Origin: Amoebophrya sp. A120
Taxonomy: Eukaryota > Sar > Dinophyceae > Syndiniales > Amoebophryaceae
Direction: 5' to 3'
NCBI GenBank assembly: GCA_905178155.1
Contig: CAJINV010000004.1
Location: 6,197,923-6,261,922 of the forward strand
DNA: 64,000 nucleotides
Part shown: one piece after another, positions 35,301 to 47,161 of the stretch
Numbering within the stretch: position 1 is the stretch's first letter
How the letters are laid out: the number at the start of each line of letters is the position of its first letter
Translations under genes and position numbers: made by a program
Notes under the pieces: generated by a model
The model's input: only the letters and a program-made list of their open reading frames with translations
The model's database searches: none
What the model was told of the DNA's origin: nothing

Positions 35301-38300
35301 CATCGGGGGCATCGGGGACGGGCCTTTCAACGGAGTCGGTCTCAGTACAGAAATCACAGTCTTGCTGGCCATTTTGGTAGCACGTAGCTGTGGAGAGGAC
35401 CGCCTTCATCGTACCACCGTCGCACCTGCAGGTCGGCGTGCCCGTGTCCTCCGGAAGGCACTGTTGCGCACCTGCGACGTGCTCGATAGGCGCTAGTTCG
35501 AAGCCGGCCGTGGTGCATTCGGCACAGTCTTGCTGACCATTTAGGTAGCACGTATCTGTGGTGGCAGCCGCCTTCTTGTTACCATGTTCGCACTCGCAAT
35601 GTTCAGGCGCAGTCGCAGTCTCGTCTGCGCACCCTGCCACCTGAAGTTCAGCACCTGACTGGCTGCAGTAGAATTCTGCATCGCCGCTTCCCGCGCAGCT
35701 TGCTGACCCGATATCGACGGGCATTGAAATCGCACTTTTACCTGGCATCATCCGAGAATCACTCAGCCAGGTTTTCCAGTTACCCGCGGAAAAAGAAATC
35801 GTTACCCTGTTGTAAGATTTTATTGTCAATTTAGCCTTCGTTCATTCATTTTGCTAGGAAGAGGAAATGAAATGCTGATGATTTGACCGAGCTGAGCTCG
35901 GCACTGCTCGTGTTCCCTCCCTCCGCCGCAGCGCGGCTGGAATAAAGCAGTAGCCTGCCCTGATACCATAGCGAGAAGAACGCCACTGAGTGTGAGTGAG
36001 GCTAGGGCTTGTCGACATTCAAATTTGGAGCGCCAACACTCTCGGTCGTCGAACTCTACTTCATCGGTTCGGGGTTGGTCGGAGGTCGTCGTGCGGGTAC
36101 AGAAAAGCAACATGTGTCTGTGTGGCCGCGCGGATCGATAGTACAAAGAAAAACTATGTGAAGCAAACTTCTTCGACAAAGGGTCGTCTGGTACTAAATA
36201 AATATTGAAAATCGTAAAGAGCTGTACTTGTCGAAAAACCCGGAAGCGTCACTCGGCTTCTTGCATCCCTGCACGCAGCATGCTGTCTGACAGGCCTGAA
36301 CAGTCTTATGGGTGTGTCAGGATCGAAATCGACAAAATCGAAAAACTTGTGATGCGTAAAATGTAGAGCACTGAAGGCCTGTATTGGGGAGCAAGCATAT
36401 GAGGCCGATTGTAGGCCTGTTGAGGGGTGTGCAATGTGCTGCCAGAGTAGCATGACAGGAGCAGTCTTCTTTCCCCAAACAGCACGACAGACTGGATTTT
36501 GGTGCTCCCGAAATTTGTCATGCGCCACTGGAAAACTGCGGCACCGACTGACATCGATTTTGTGCATCACAAATTTTTCGATTTTGCCAATTTCGATTCT
36601 GACACTCCCATAAATCTCCTCACCGTCGTATCCTGCCACTGACGCGCAATCCGTGTCGGCAGATACGGAGTCCTGGTAGATGTAGAAAGGCGTCTCCTGG
36701 GCGTCGCTTGATCCGGGCACATTACAATCCGCAGCAACACGGCTGCATTTCGGAACGTCGCAGCCGTCCATGAGAACCTCCGCGCCGGCTGCGGGGCAGT
36801 ACCATTTGGGCGTGCTAGACGAGTCCGAACTCGAGGTCCAGCCGTCGGCGCACTCCACTAGCTCGGTCCCGCTGGTCAGCTGCCACGTCTTCCTGTCCGA
36901 GCTTGCGACAGCGAGGCTGTTCTCGGGTTTCATGTCTTCCGAACGCAAAAGAGCCGCCCACTCCTCGTTGCTAGCGAGGAGCTCCGGAAGGTTTTTCGTT
37001 CGCTCCTGCATACTTGTAAAATCGGCATCTGCAGGCGGCTTGCAGCCTGTCGTACAACAGGCAGACTCGCATTCATCATCCGGGAAAGTGCTGCCGAAGG
37101 CAACGTCGTTGGACATATTTTCGTTACAGAAAACCTGCGAGCTGTCTGACGTCCGCACCAGGTACGCGCCCGTGCTGTCGGCCGTGGCTCTACATTGGGT
37201 CATCCCCTGACAGGTGGGCCAACAGACACTCACCGGCTCATCCTCGGTGCCAAGATTCCTCAATGCGTAACCGTGATCGCATTCTGCACAGTCCTGCTGC
37301 CCATCGGCCAGGCAGGTAGATGCGGTCGCAACGTTGCGCTTTTCTCCATTCGAACATTGGCAAACAAACTGGTTATCCTGGTCACCGATGACAACAGCAT
37401 CGGTTGTTCCGCTCTTGATTTGGGCGCACACTGTGTAAGCACTGTGGACGGCGGCATTGTGTGGCGGCGCCCATTGCGTACGGTATATGTTCTCATCTGG
37501 CTTCATGGTCGCGTCGCGTAGCCAGCAGCCTTCGGCCAGATCGGTCCCGTTTCCGCGCCCAGCAGACATGGCCTTGCACCAAGGTGTGATCCGACACCAC
37601 GCCATACAAAGGAAGTAGCCCATCCCCGGTCCGTCGGGAAGATATTCCCACGTCCAGTCCTCCCCAGTTTTCGGCACGCCTGTGACCTTCTTCACCGTGG
37701 TGAAGTCACCGGTCTCCGCATCCTGGAGGGTAATCGCCGTCACCGTAACCGATACCTGTCCTGTTGTTGCATCCTGGTACACAATGCTCTCGGAGGCGTC
37801 CTGATAAAGGCCTTGATTCACTTTTGCGTTACCGAACATGGAGCCTCCGTGTGGGGATTTGCCTCCCGCACTCGACGGCCAGTCCAGGAAAAGACCGAAG
37901 TCTCCTTCTTTGCAATCCTCGAAGACTTTTTCGTCCGCACTGTCGGTTAACACAGAACACGGAACACCCGACTCGATGTCGTCGCTGTTTGAGAATTTGT
38001 ACCCTCCTTGTGCCAGGTCCTCGTGGCTGGTAGTACCGACGAAGTCGATTTCTGTCCACTCCCCTGAAAAGAGCCGGCACGCGGGACCCTTCGATTCCTT
38101 CGCATGGTCTCCGAATTGGCCGTTTCCGTCAAAATCCCAGTTTCGGCCATTCGTGTACCAGGATCCGTCGACCGGGTCGACGGGGGTCGGCCCCGTATGA
38201 CAGTGCACAACTCCCCCTCCCCCTCATTTGTCATGCCAAATGCCTAATTTACGCTTTGGCTCTCCCTCTCGGCACTGTTTGCATGACAAGTTCTGGTAGC

Positions 38301-39975
38301 CCAAATAGCACTGCAATCCAGTTCAGATCTGTCATAGAAAGATAACATGTATTCTTGCTGACGCTTGTATTGCTGTTCATGCAATACGAATGAGGGGGAG
38401 GGGGAGTTGTGCACTTTCATACCCCGAAGCCTTGTTGTAGTACGTCCAGCCCGTACAAGTCACATCCGGCACGTGATTCTCAAGTGCATCGAGGGGCTCT
38501 GGTTTGATTTTATTGCCAGTGCGGCTTGAGAACTTGGGCCACGCGGCACACACGGCCGCACACTGTGCGGCGTTGACGAGGTTTGGCCCCTGCAGGGTGT
38601 TGGGCGGGCGGGCGTTGACCTCGGGCGGTACGGCTGCCGCACCGACGAGAGTGTAGTGCATTGTATCATCTCCGCCGAAATTTCGTTCCGGGGTCCAAAC
38701 GTCAAAGTCTAAAATGACAGTCCCGTTCAGGAGCTTGTTGTGCCTGGCCTCCTCGTCACCGCAAATTGTCGTGTCAGAAACGACGGAGACTTCTAAGCCC
38801 TGTCCTGCCTCTTCCCGCTGTACAAGGGATGCCTGTGTCACCGAGCCGCTATGTAGCTCGTGGTGGCGCGAAGACGACAAAAGTCCCGCCTCTTCTACCA
38901 CATGAGAAGATGAAGGACCACTTTCAACTGCGTCGGTGAGTTTCCGAGTGCTCTCGACTGTGGTCCCTTCCCGCCCGACAGCTGCTGTGTCGTGTGACGC
39001 TTTCTTCGTTGGCACTGGCAGCTGTTCTTCCGCAGTTGTTGTATCATCATGCAGTAAAAACTCGGTGTCGTCGTGTTGCTCTCTCGCCGACTTCGCACGG
39101 TTCACAAGTGTAGTCAATCTAGTGCCCCTTGCTCTCCAGGGGCCAGTACGGGAGGGTGCAAAAGTTGCGAGAAAAGCGCTGCTGGCTCCGCGACGGGCCC
39201 CTTGTTGTTCCCGATTGCTGGGCCGCTTGTTCACCAACTCGCTGCTTTCTTGTGCCGCGGTGAATTCCTGTTCAAATTTTTCCTCTGCTGGTCGATCTTG
39301 CGAACCGTCAGGACTCCTCTGCGACGTGCTTGTTGCGGACCCTACTGCATCATTGCTGGTTGTACCCGTCTTCGTGTTGACCGCGCGAGCTACGTAATTA
39401 TGCAGCGAAAAAAAAGTCGTTGTGAGGGTGCGGGTGGAGCTCTTTTCTTTCACTTCTAATATTCTACTGCTTTTGACTGCTTGATCTTGGGGCACCAGCG
39501 TCAAGAACATGCTCATGCCGGGACAAGAATAACTTGTTCTTTCACAGTGCACAAGAAAGGCTCTAAAATTATTTGATGGAGAGAATGAATAAAATAGTTT
39601 CATGCATGTTGTAGTACACATCCGTCCTGGATTCAACCAGCACAGTCTATCCATCCATGCTTACAGTGCTTTTGCACCTACAACATGACTAACACTAAAT
39701 ACGACTTTTTATCTTCCATAAATGGTGCGCTTTGAACGCGGCGAGACCCCGCCGGGCTTTCGTACCACGGTGAAAGCAGCCACGTGGCCAAGCAATAAAT
39801 TTGCCTCGAAAAAACCTGATGTGGCTGTCAACAGGAATACAGATACACTGCCCGCCTTACTAACATTTGCCGTTCTAGCAGGAGGCGCAGTGCCGGCGGT
39901 TGACATCGTCATCGTCGGAGAAGCGATGATCATGCCTCCATCTCGCGGGCGGTTTGAAGGTGTTCTGGCCATCAT
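32350..39975 (-). CDS. Large type I-like membrane protein, tandem paralogue A
   Basis: The first exon begins at ATG 39975 and encodes a hydrophobic segment ending AAFTVVRKPGG. It joins by an unresolved intron (about 39,755-39,470) to an exon ending at 38422. Then come 38190-36613, 36301-36228, 35806-34782, 34514-34436, 34115-33940 and 33650-32350. From 39654 the exons sum to 5,466 nt, about 1,821 residues, in frame. The ectodomain has QCAAVCAAWPKF, a CTGW...ACRLFSG block, GMGYFLCMAWCRITPWCKAM, and five Cys repeats of the form C.C..G......TC..[ND]GQQDC..C. A membrane segment (CAALLLILGIVLFLCC) lies near residue 1,345. The cytoplasmic tail starts with AFLSAGLSPMYAKKLAAQV, the repeated module described in the findings, and ends low complexity. 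Five introners and one GT-AG intron (36227-35807) were found. A surface receptor or adhesin is inference. Confidence 0.82.
33656..33939. mobile_element. Introner, family B
   Basis: 284 bp, TATC...GATA. Imperfect duplication ACGCC / ACACC at 33651-33655 and 33940-33944. Removal joins NTDPV to FILSFGD in frame, just after the membrane segment. Confidence 0.9.
34121..34435. mobile_element. Introner, family F
   Basis: 315 bp, TATG...GATA, stem GAAAAAAGTGT and AACTGTGACACTTTTTTTCT. Imperfect duplication GCTTT / GCTTC at 34116-34120 and 34436-34440. Removal joins EEAVEA to GGGLA in frame, just before the membrane segment. Confidence 0.88.
34520..34781. mobile_element. Introner, family A
   Basis: 262 bp, TATC...CATA, with the core word CTGGAT duplicated in the left arm. 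Duplication AGTGA at 34515-34519 and 34782-34786. Removal joins ATGGH to SKVEE in frame. Confidence 0.92.
36307..36612. mobile_element. Introner, singleton family H
   Basis: 306 bp, TATG...CATA. Long inverted ends containing TGTGTCAGGATCGAAATCGA and TTTCGATTCTGACACTCCCA. The inner boxes CTTGTGATGC and GCATCACAA are present. Imperfect duplication AGTCT / AATCT at 36302-36306 and 36613-36617. Removal joins YDGEE to VQACQ in frame, with one ambiguous residue. Confidence 0.88.
38196..38421. mobile_element. Introner, family C
   Basis: 226 bp, TATG...CATA. Duplication CCCCG at 38191-38195 and 38422-38426. Removal joins YNKASG to PTPVD in frame. Confidence 0.93.
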
Positions 39976-41363
39976 TGTGAAGAAAACTCCGGAAACGAAA
40001 CACGAGTACTTCTACGGGCAGTCAGTCGGTCGGTGGTGGAGACCGGGAGTTCCTGCCGTCGCTTCGACTTCTTGGTCCACTTATTTCTCGGCGGCGGATG
40101 CGAACTTTGGTTTTGCGTAGTTACGTTTTTCAACAAGAAAGAGAGCGCGAAAGAACTCGGTAGTACCAAGAGTAACGGTTTAATACGACGGGGGAAATTT
40201 CTACTTGGAAAAGGGGCGTGAACTCGCACTTCACTGGTGGTATGTGGTTTTCATGTAAAACAAAACTGAAAATTCTCGATAAGGTAACTACTTGTTGCAC
40301 ACAAGAACTACCGTGGACGAGGGCAGAAAGATCACGAACGAAGGAAACCGAAAACCTGGCTACGAATGCGTCCAATACTACATGTGCTCGTGGAAAATCA
40401 CCATGCAGAGCAGCCCGGTGATGCGTACACTGCCAGGCGGGACGTACAACTTTGACAACTTAGACTTAAGTACTTTATTACTTTTCTGGACGACGGCATG
40501 GAGGTTGGGTTGTACGTACGAAAAGATAGAACGAGCAGGCAGTCCAATGGCAGAACGAAAAATGTTGAAGATACGTCTACAACGACTACCTCCAACGATA
40601 AGAGGCAGGACGACCTGGACCTGGCAGCAAACGAAACTCAACAGAACGAAAGACATATGAGACAGGGCCTGGAAACCACGAGTATGGTACTTATTACGAA
40701 CTGACGCCACATCAACAGCTGAAGAACGAACCGAGGCTGAGTCTTGTCTTTTTGTCGTCGTATTCGTATTGCTTTTAGTTTTACTAGCTAGCAAGAAATA
40801 CGAACGCCTGCAAGATCCACACGACTCGGTGCAGCAGAAATGGAAGTGCACAGACAGCGACAGTGCATAGTCTCGTTCGGTAGCTACATACAAATGCACA
40901 AACCTTTTTTGATGCACAACATCGGAGGACGAAGGGGAGTGTACATCATAAAACTGACACGGTCATTTGCCAAATCCTGTAGTATTAATTTGGGGTCGTC
41001 GAAGGGGATTATATCAAGAAACTTTATTTTGCCTGCAAATTTTAAAGGTGACCGGCATCGCCCAGGGTAATATCGCTGCTGCTGTAGATGAACTGGTAAA
41101 AACCTAGTACAATTATCGGCCTGATGTAATCGAAAAGCTGCACTTATTTCGGAGCAGTGCGAAATTTCTGGACGTGCCGTTCCATCGAAAAGCCCGACAA
41201 ATTTTGATTTCAAGTAGTTCCATGGGGGGTTAACGCAAAATTTTTTTTCAAAATTCTAGTGCCCGCGCTCACGCTCTTAAGCGTGTAGCCGGAAAAAAAA
41301 CATAAAAAGTTAAACAGAATTTCAAAACAACGACAAAACGAACATGATAGATTGTCCTCTTCC
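39976..41363. other. Intergenic between paralogues A and B
   Basis: About 1.4 kb. Overlapping short frames on both strands, the longest at 40378-40917 (minus, 179 codons), have no recognisable motif. No introner lies here. Confidence 0.45.
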
Positions 41364-44300
41364 TCACTTCTTTTCTTTTTTCCCCGCCGTCTTGCGTTCC
41401 TTGTGTTTCTTCGGGGGGATGTGGGGCGTGAAGCCGGACTGCAGCTGCACTTGCTCGACTGGGCCATCCAGATCCATGCCCTTCCAGGTGCTCAGGTCGA
41501 TGGACATCCGCTTCTTCTTCTCCGTGGGCGCCTTCGCTTGCACAAATGCGCTCCACATGTCCGCGTGCTCGGCCTCCCCGCTGATGTGATACAGTTGCCG
41601 GACCAGCTCCAGATCCGCCCCATCCAGTTCCAGCTCCGCAATGTCACTCTCGGAAAGCTGCACCCGCGGTGCCTGCATCTTCTATCCGACGGAAAAACTT
41701 CCTCGTCTCTCTTGTTCCCCACATCGCCAACACATATTAGTCACGGCATCTTCATCATCTTTGAGCTGATTGAACTCAAACAACATTTACATGGAGGTTG
41801 TGCACATGCTACATCGCGACTATCGTACACACCTCTAGCGTGTATTTGCATCGTAGCATCAGCAGGGTATCGTACGTTGCATGTCGTATGTTCAAACAAA
41901 CAGAATCAGAATCCAAAACGTCTTCATGACCATATCTCCGCTTGTTGCACAAACCGAACTGAGAGGAGGACAAGCGACACGCCAGAATCAGGTCGCTCTT
42001 CGTCCTTGCCTCCTCAAGCACACAGATTCATGACTATGTTCCCTGCATGATGATTCTATCTACTTAAAATCAATCTTAATTGCCCCTTCGAAGGAAGATG
42101 CTCTAGTTACACGGTGGGGAACCGAAGAGCCGGTGGCTTTCTAGCGGTGCGGTGGATAAGTTACGCGTCTTGGTCAGCGAGGACTGCTGAAACTCTTTCG
42201 AAGCGTTCCGGCGCAGGCGCGTGGCAATCTTTGCGGCCGCAGCGGCGGAGAAGCCCTTCGCCTGCAGGGCGCTCTCGGTCTCGCCGAACGAGACCATCTG
42301 CGGAGTGGTGGCGGTCAGGTGGGCGTCCACGTGGTCGTTCCCGTACTTGTCGCGCGCCAGGTTCTGGAGAAATTCCCGCATCCGGCCCACGCGCTCGGGG
42401 TCCCCAGCGAAGTCGAACCCAAACACCGACATGGCATACACGTCCGCCTCCGCCTCCGCCGGCGTCAGGTCGTCTTCGTCGTCGACGAGGGGGGAGCTCA
42501 CCTGCTCCGCCAGCGTCTTAGCGTAGGCGGGGGTCAGACCCGCGGACAGAAAGGCCTTCTCCGCGTCGCCGAAGTCCATCAGAAACACGGCTTCCAGGTT
42601 CGGGTCCTCCGCCGGCTTCGACGCCTCCGATTCCTCGCCGGCCACCGCGGCCGCGGCGCCGCAGCAGCAGCACGCCAAAACCACGCCCAACGCGATCAAT
42701 GCCAGCAGGGCCCCGAGGCCGCCAATCAGCGGGGCCGCCAGACCGCCGTCCGCGTCCTCCGTCGCTGCAGCGGAGGATGATCCATTGGTGCCGTTCGGCG
42801 GCGACCCAGTGGAGTTCGTGCCGTGCTGCTCTCCGGAATTGTCGCTGTCGGGTTCCTTCAATTCCTTGCAGACCGTGAACGCGGAGTGCACCGCCGCACC
42901 CTTTTCCCAATCTCCTGGGTAGATGTTTTTTCGTCCGACCGCCGTGCGCATCCAGCAACCGTCCCACCAGATTTCCACGTCCTGAAACTGGCCCGAGTCA
43001 TGTTTTGGTCCATGCCCCGCGGTCATGGCCTTGCACCAGGGCGTGATGCGGCACCACGCCATGCAGAGGAAGTAGCCCTTCCCCGGGCCTTTCTGCAGAT
43101 ATTCCCAATTCGCGCCGGGGGTCGGCACGTTCGCGAACTGGTTGTCGCCGTTCGCGTCGGTGGTCATTTCCACCTTTACCATTCCCTCTTGGAATACTCC
43201 CTCTTCGTTTTGGCAGCTCGGGTTTTTCGCGTCCTCTGGGTTTGTAGAATTGCTGCAGATGACCATGTTACCGTCTGCGGCAGCGTAGTAATTTCCCTGG
43301 TGTACCTCGGGCGCCCCTTTCATAGCACCTCCGATCGGGCTTGCTCCGCCATGGTTAGCGGGCCAGTCCAGAAAAAACCCGAAGTCCTCCTCCTGGCATG
43401 TTGTAAAATCAAGGCTCTTGATCCCATCTGCCTCCCTCGGACACGGTGCGCCTGACTCGATCGGAACCGCTGCGTCGAACCCGAACTGTTCAGGGCTGTT
43501 ACCAAAATCCACTACATGCAGTTGCAGCAGCCCGGAAAAGAGGCGGCAAGCGTTTCCGGCTGGCCGGTCGTATCCAGCGTTGTAGTAATTCGGGTTTGCG
43601 AACCCGGATTGAAGGTGTTTCTCGTCGTAGTTTTCGCCACGCCCGAAGAAAGTCCAGCCAGTGCAAACGACGTCTACGCTTGACGGCGCTTGACCTGTTT
43701 TTCCAGAAAACTTGGGCCAGGCGGCGCACACGGCCGCGCACTGCTCTGCGTCGCTCAAGGTGGGACTACCATCTTCTGGTGTCGCAGCTCCGACGAGATG
43801 GTGAGACTGCCCATGCTCCCACGAGTTGTCTGCATTCCACACGTTAAAGTCAAGGATGATATCTCCTACGAGGGCGAGATTTCTGCCAGGATGTTGATCC
43901 TTGCTGCGCTTGCAGGCTGCTGTCGCGCTCGTACCAGTAAAGTCAGATACTTGAACGTCGTTGCTATTACCGTGCAAACCTAGCATAGTTGCGTAGCCCG
44001 CGGCGGTAAAGTTGAAGTTCGTCAAATCTGGGAACTGGTTCGTCGTCGATTTTTTCTGCTGTTGCCGTCCTTTTTCTTTTTCCAAACTAGCCGTTGCCTC
44101 TGCGGTTTCTTGCAGTAATGCGGAGGTCTCCGGACCAGCAGCACTACCCCACCCTTCACTGGTAGAATCTTCAATACGCGCCTGTCGATGAAGTTCTCCC
44201 CCAACTACACGATCCGGTCGTGTACTCGCAAGAAGCTGAGCTTCACCAGCTTCCACGGCGGTCTTGACGACATCGCGAGCATCGCTCCGACCCGAATTAT

Positions 44301-44619
44301 CTTCCTCGCCATTATTCCTCTTGTTACCAGTAGAAGCAGCCTTCCGTGCAAGTTTGTTTCTGTTGCCGCCCTTCATCGGGTGGTGCGTTGTCTGCGGGTG
44401 TTGCACATCTGCCGGTCTGCGCACAACCGTGAATGCCGTCGTGTGGTGCAGCAACACAGGCGCGAAGATGGCGACAAAGGAGGAGCCGGAGAGTTGTAAG
44501 ACCGGCGCCGAAAGACGAGAGGAAAACGCCGCAGGTTTTTTGTGTAGCGCTACGTTCGAGTTGCGGTTATCTTCCTGCGACATTTTTCTGCCACTTCTAC
44601 CACCTGCTCCGCGCATCAT
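41364..44619 (-). CDS. Type I-like membrane protein, tandem paralogue B, no introners
   Basis: A main exon of up to 838 codons starts at ATG 44619 and its frame closes at 42103. A probable last exon lies at about 41,690-41364 (PRVQLSESDIAELELDGADL, ending KKEKK), because paralogue A continues in the same order without a break. The joining intron (about 42,160-41,690) is not resolved. The order is: hydrophobic N-terminus ending TAFTVVRRP, TVILDF-like block (GDIILDFNVWN), QCAAVCAAWPKFSGKTG, CTGWTFF, ACRLFSG, GKGYFLCMAWCRITPWCKAM, Ser/Asn linker, membrane segment near residues 630-655 (LGALLALIALGVVLACCCC), then two tail modules starting AFLSAGLTPAYAKTLAEQV and ALQAKGFSAAAAAKIATRL. It lacks the GQQDC Cys repeats of paralogue A. 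No introner is present, in contrast to both neighbours. Confidence 0.83.
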
Positions 44620-45774
44620 GGTTTGATTGAAGAGGAGAGTTGTTGTTTAGTTTTGTTGTTGTTCGGTCCGGTGGATGAAAAATATTTAAGTGAGAGCGAC
44701 ACTAGTACTTCTCAAAAACACGACGAAGGCCAAAGGCCATCCTTGTATTCGAAAGTATCCTCGTATTTGTATGGAAAAGGGGGACAAGGCAAAACTTGAA
44801 CTTCTGTGGGGCAGAATAATGATTTCGGTCTTTCAGGGTTTTATTGCCCTATGATCCCAAAACCACTTCGCCTGTATTTCTTTTGAAAATCGAAATTCGT
44901 AAAGCGGCAGGTGCATGAATCAAATTCAAACCGAGTACGAAAGCGTTCATATGCAAACGAGAAACAAACGACAAGGACGTTTTATTTTGTCGCACAAAAA
45001 AAGCCTGACGAGAATTGCACGACCGCCGAAGCAGAAGAAGAAGAACGAACGGGTTCACCGACCGCAACGAAAAAATAAAAAGTAATTCGCTTTCAAATAA
45101 CAATTTCGTGCACGAACTTACCGAAAAGCCTGACCTACGATGTGCAGCGACTCTTGTTTCCTTGACTAAAAACGCGTCTTCGAGGAAATACGATTGGAAC
45201 GTGAAGAAAACCGACGCAGGTTGGCGTTGTTTAGACGCATCATGGTGTAAAGCTGTAATCTTTTTTCTACGGACGACGACAGAACCGACGAGGAGAAGAA
45301 TCAAATCCAGACCGACAGTCGCTGAACAAAACGGGTTTGATTAATTTCCGCGACGCGACGCAATGAAAGATCGCTAGAAGGCATGGCGGCGCACGTTCGA
45401 ATTTGTTCGGGTCGGAAAAGGAAACATAAACACTACTGATATATGAATTTTTCTGATCTGGTTCTGCTTGTATACGAGTAATTTCTAATTTACGTAAGTG
45501 TGGCTGTGTGAAAAGAACGCTTGTCACTTCTTCTTGGTTCTTAATCTACTTGTTAGTTGGTTGGATCTCTCTAGAAAATGCTTGTGATGTGAATGAAAAC
45601 AGAGATGCATGTGAAATGATAGAAAAGCAAAAAATGTCGGGTAGACCAATACATAATCGGTGACAAAGTCATCTTCAAGAATTTTACAAATTTAGCAAAA
45701 AAAAATGAGCATTATCATAATAGCACGGCCAGGACCATAAAGATGAAACGTCGGAGTCTCGTATATTACTATCT
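44620..45774. other. Intergenic between paralogues B and C
   Basis: About 1.15 kb. Overlapping frames at 44849-45304 (minus) and 45015-45344 (plus) have no family features. No introner, RNA gene or repeat recognised. Confidence 0.45.
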
Positions 45775-47130
45775 TCAGAGGCCGTAGTTGGCCTTGATGT
45801 TTTTCCGGATGAACTCACGTTTTTTCGGCCCGGTCGTGAGACCGTCCTGTTCGTAGATCTTCGCGACGAGATCGCTGGCCGTGACCTTTTTCGCGGGGGC
45901 CTGGATCTCCTTTCCGGCTTCCCGGATATCCAGCCCGAGCTGCTTGACCCAGTGGTCTATCAAATGCAAAAATGTCTGGGTCTGGAAGAGTCACGCTGCT
46001 TTTGCATGACAAAGAAGGGCTGGCATTGAAGCTCTAGCATCACAGGTTTCGAGAAGCTTCCGCAATGCCGAATCTGCATCACAAATGCCCGATTTTGGTG
46101 ACAGAAAGTGGCCACCAGCTTTTGCTGCTTATGCATGAGAGATTCTTGTGTGTTATAAAATGCGCATCACAAGTTGCATCCTTCCAGACCCAGACATATT
46201 TGCAATGCATATGGTCCAGCAGTTCCGGCTTCGCGAGGCCCAACAGCTCCTGCAGTCCCTGGTCGTCGTCCGTGCGGCCCGCCGGGGCGGTGCGCCCCTG
46301 GTCCAGGAGCTTGTTCTTTTCCGCCTGGTTGGTCGTCAGCACCCGCTCGGCCAGCGTCTGTGCGTAGGCGTCGCTGAACCCGAGGTGGCCCGTGCAGAGC
46401 TGCTGGAGGTCCTTTTTGCTCAGGGCCTTGGACTATAGATTGCAAAAATGTCTGGGTCTGGAAGATTGTCATGCTAGTCTGGCATGACTCTGAACTCTGT
46501 ATTGCATGGCCGCGAAGAGCTCCTCCTCCCTGTCATGCAAAAACGCAGTTTCTCATGCAGCGTACGCAACTCAGAACCACGGAAAAACTTGTCATGCTGG
46601 GCAGCGCATTACAGTGCGCTCACTCTTCCCTTTCTTGCATCACAAGTTTCCAGACCCAGACATATTTGCATTTGATATGGACCGGTGGTCCTCCAGCTCC
46701 GCCTTCTTTTGCTCCACCTCCTCGTGGTCGGACCCAAAGAGCTCATCGTCGTTGAACCACACGTTCTCGTTGACCTCCTCTTCCATCCTGAGTAAAAACG
46801 TCCCCACCCCAAGGTTGTCATGCAGATTTGCAGTCACAGGAAGATTTGTAATGCGCATCCCCATGAGGGGCATTTGCAATAGTGTTCCGGGATTTGTGAT
46901 GCTGTAAACAGGATAAGCAGATGGATTTGTGATGCTGTTGTCCTTGCTAACATGCACTACACTACGGAGTGCAACTTGTCATGCGTGGCTCCCAAAACTT
47001 CTGGATTTGTGTTGCTAAGTTCCCAACTTGACTCTGGGGTGGAGACGTTTTTCAATGTGATATCTTCCGTTTCGTCGTCGTCCTCGTCCAAATCGTCGTC
47101 GCTGGAGTCGCTGCTATCGAAATCCGTGTC

Positions 47131-47161
<31 letters not shown>

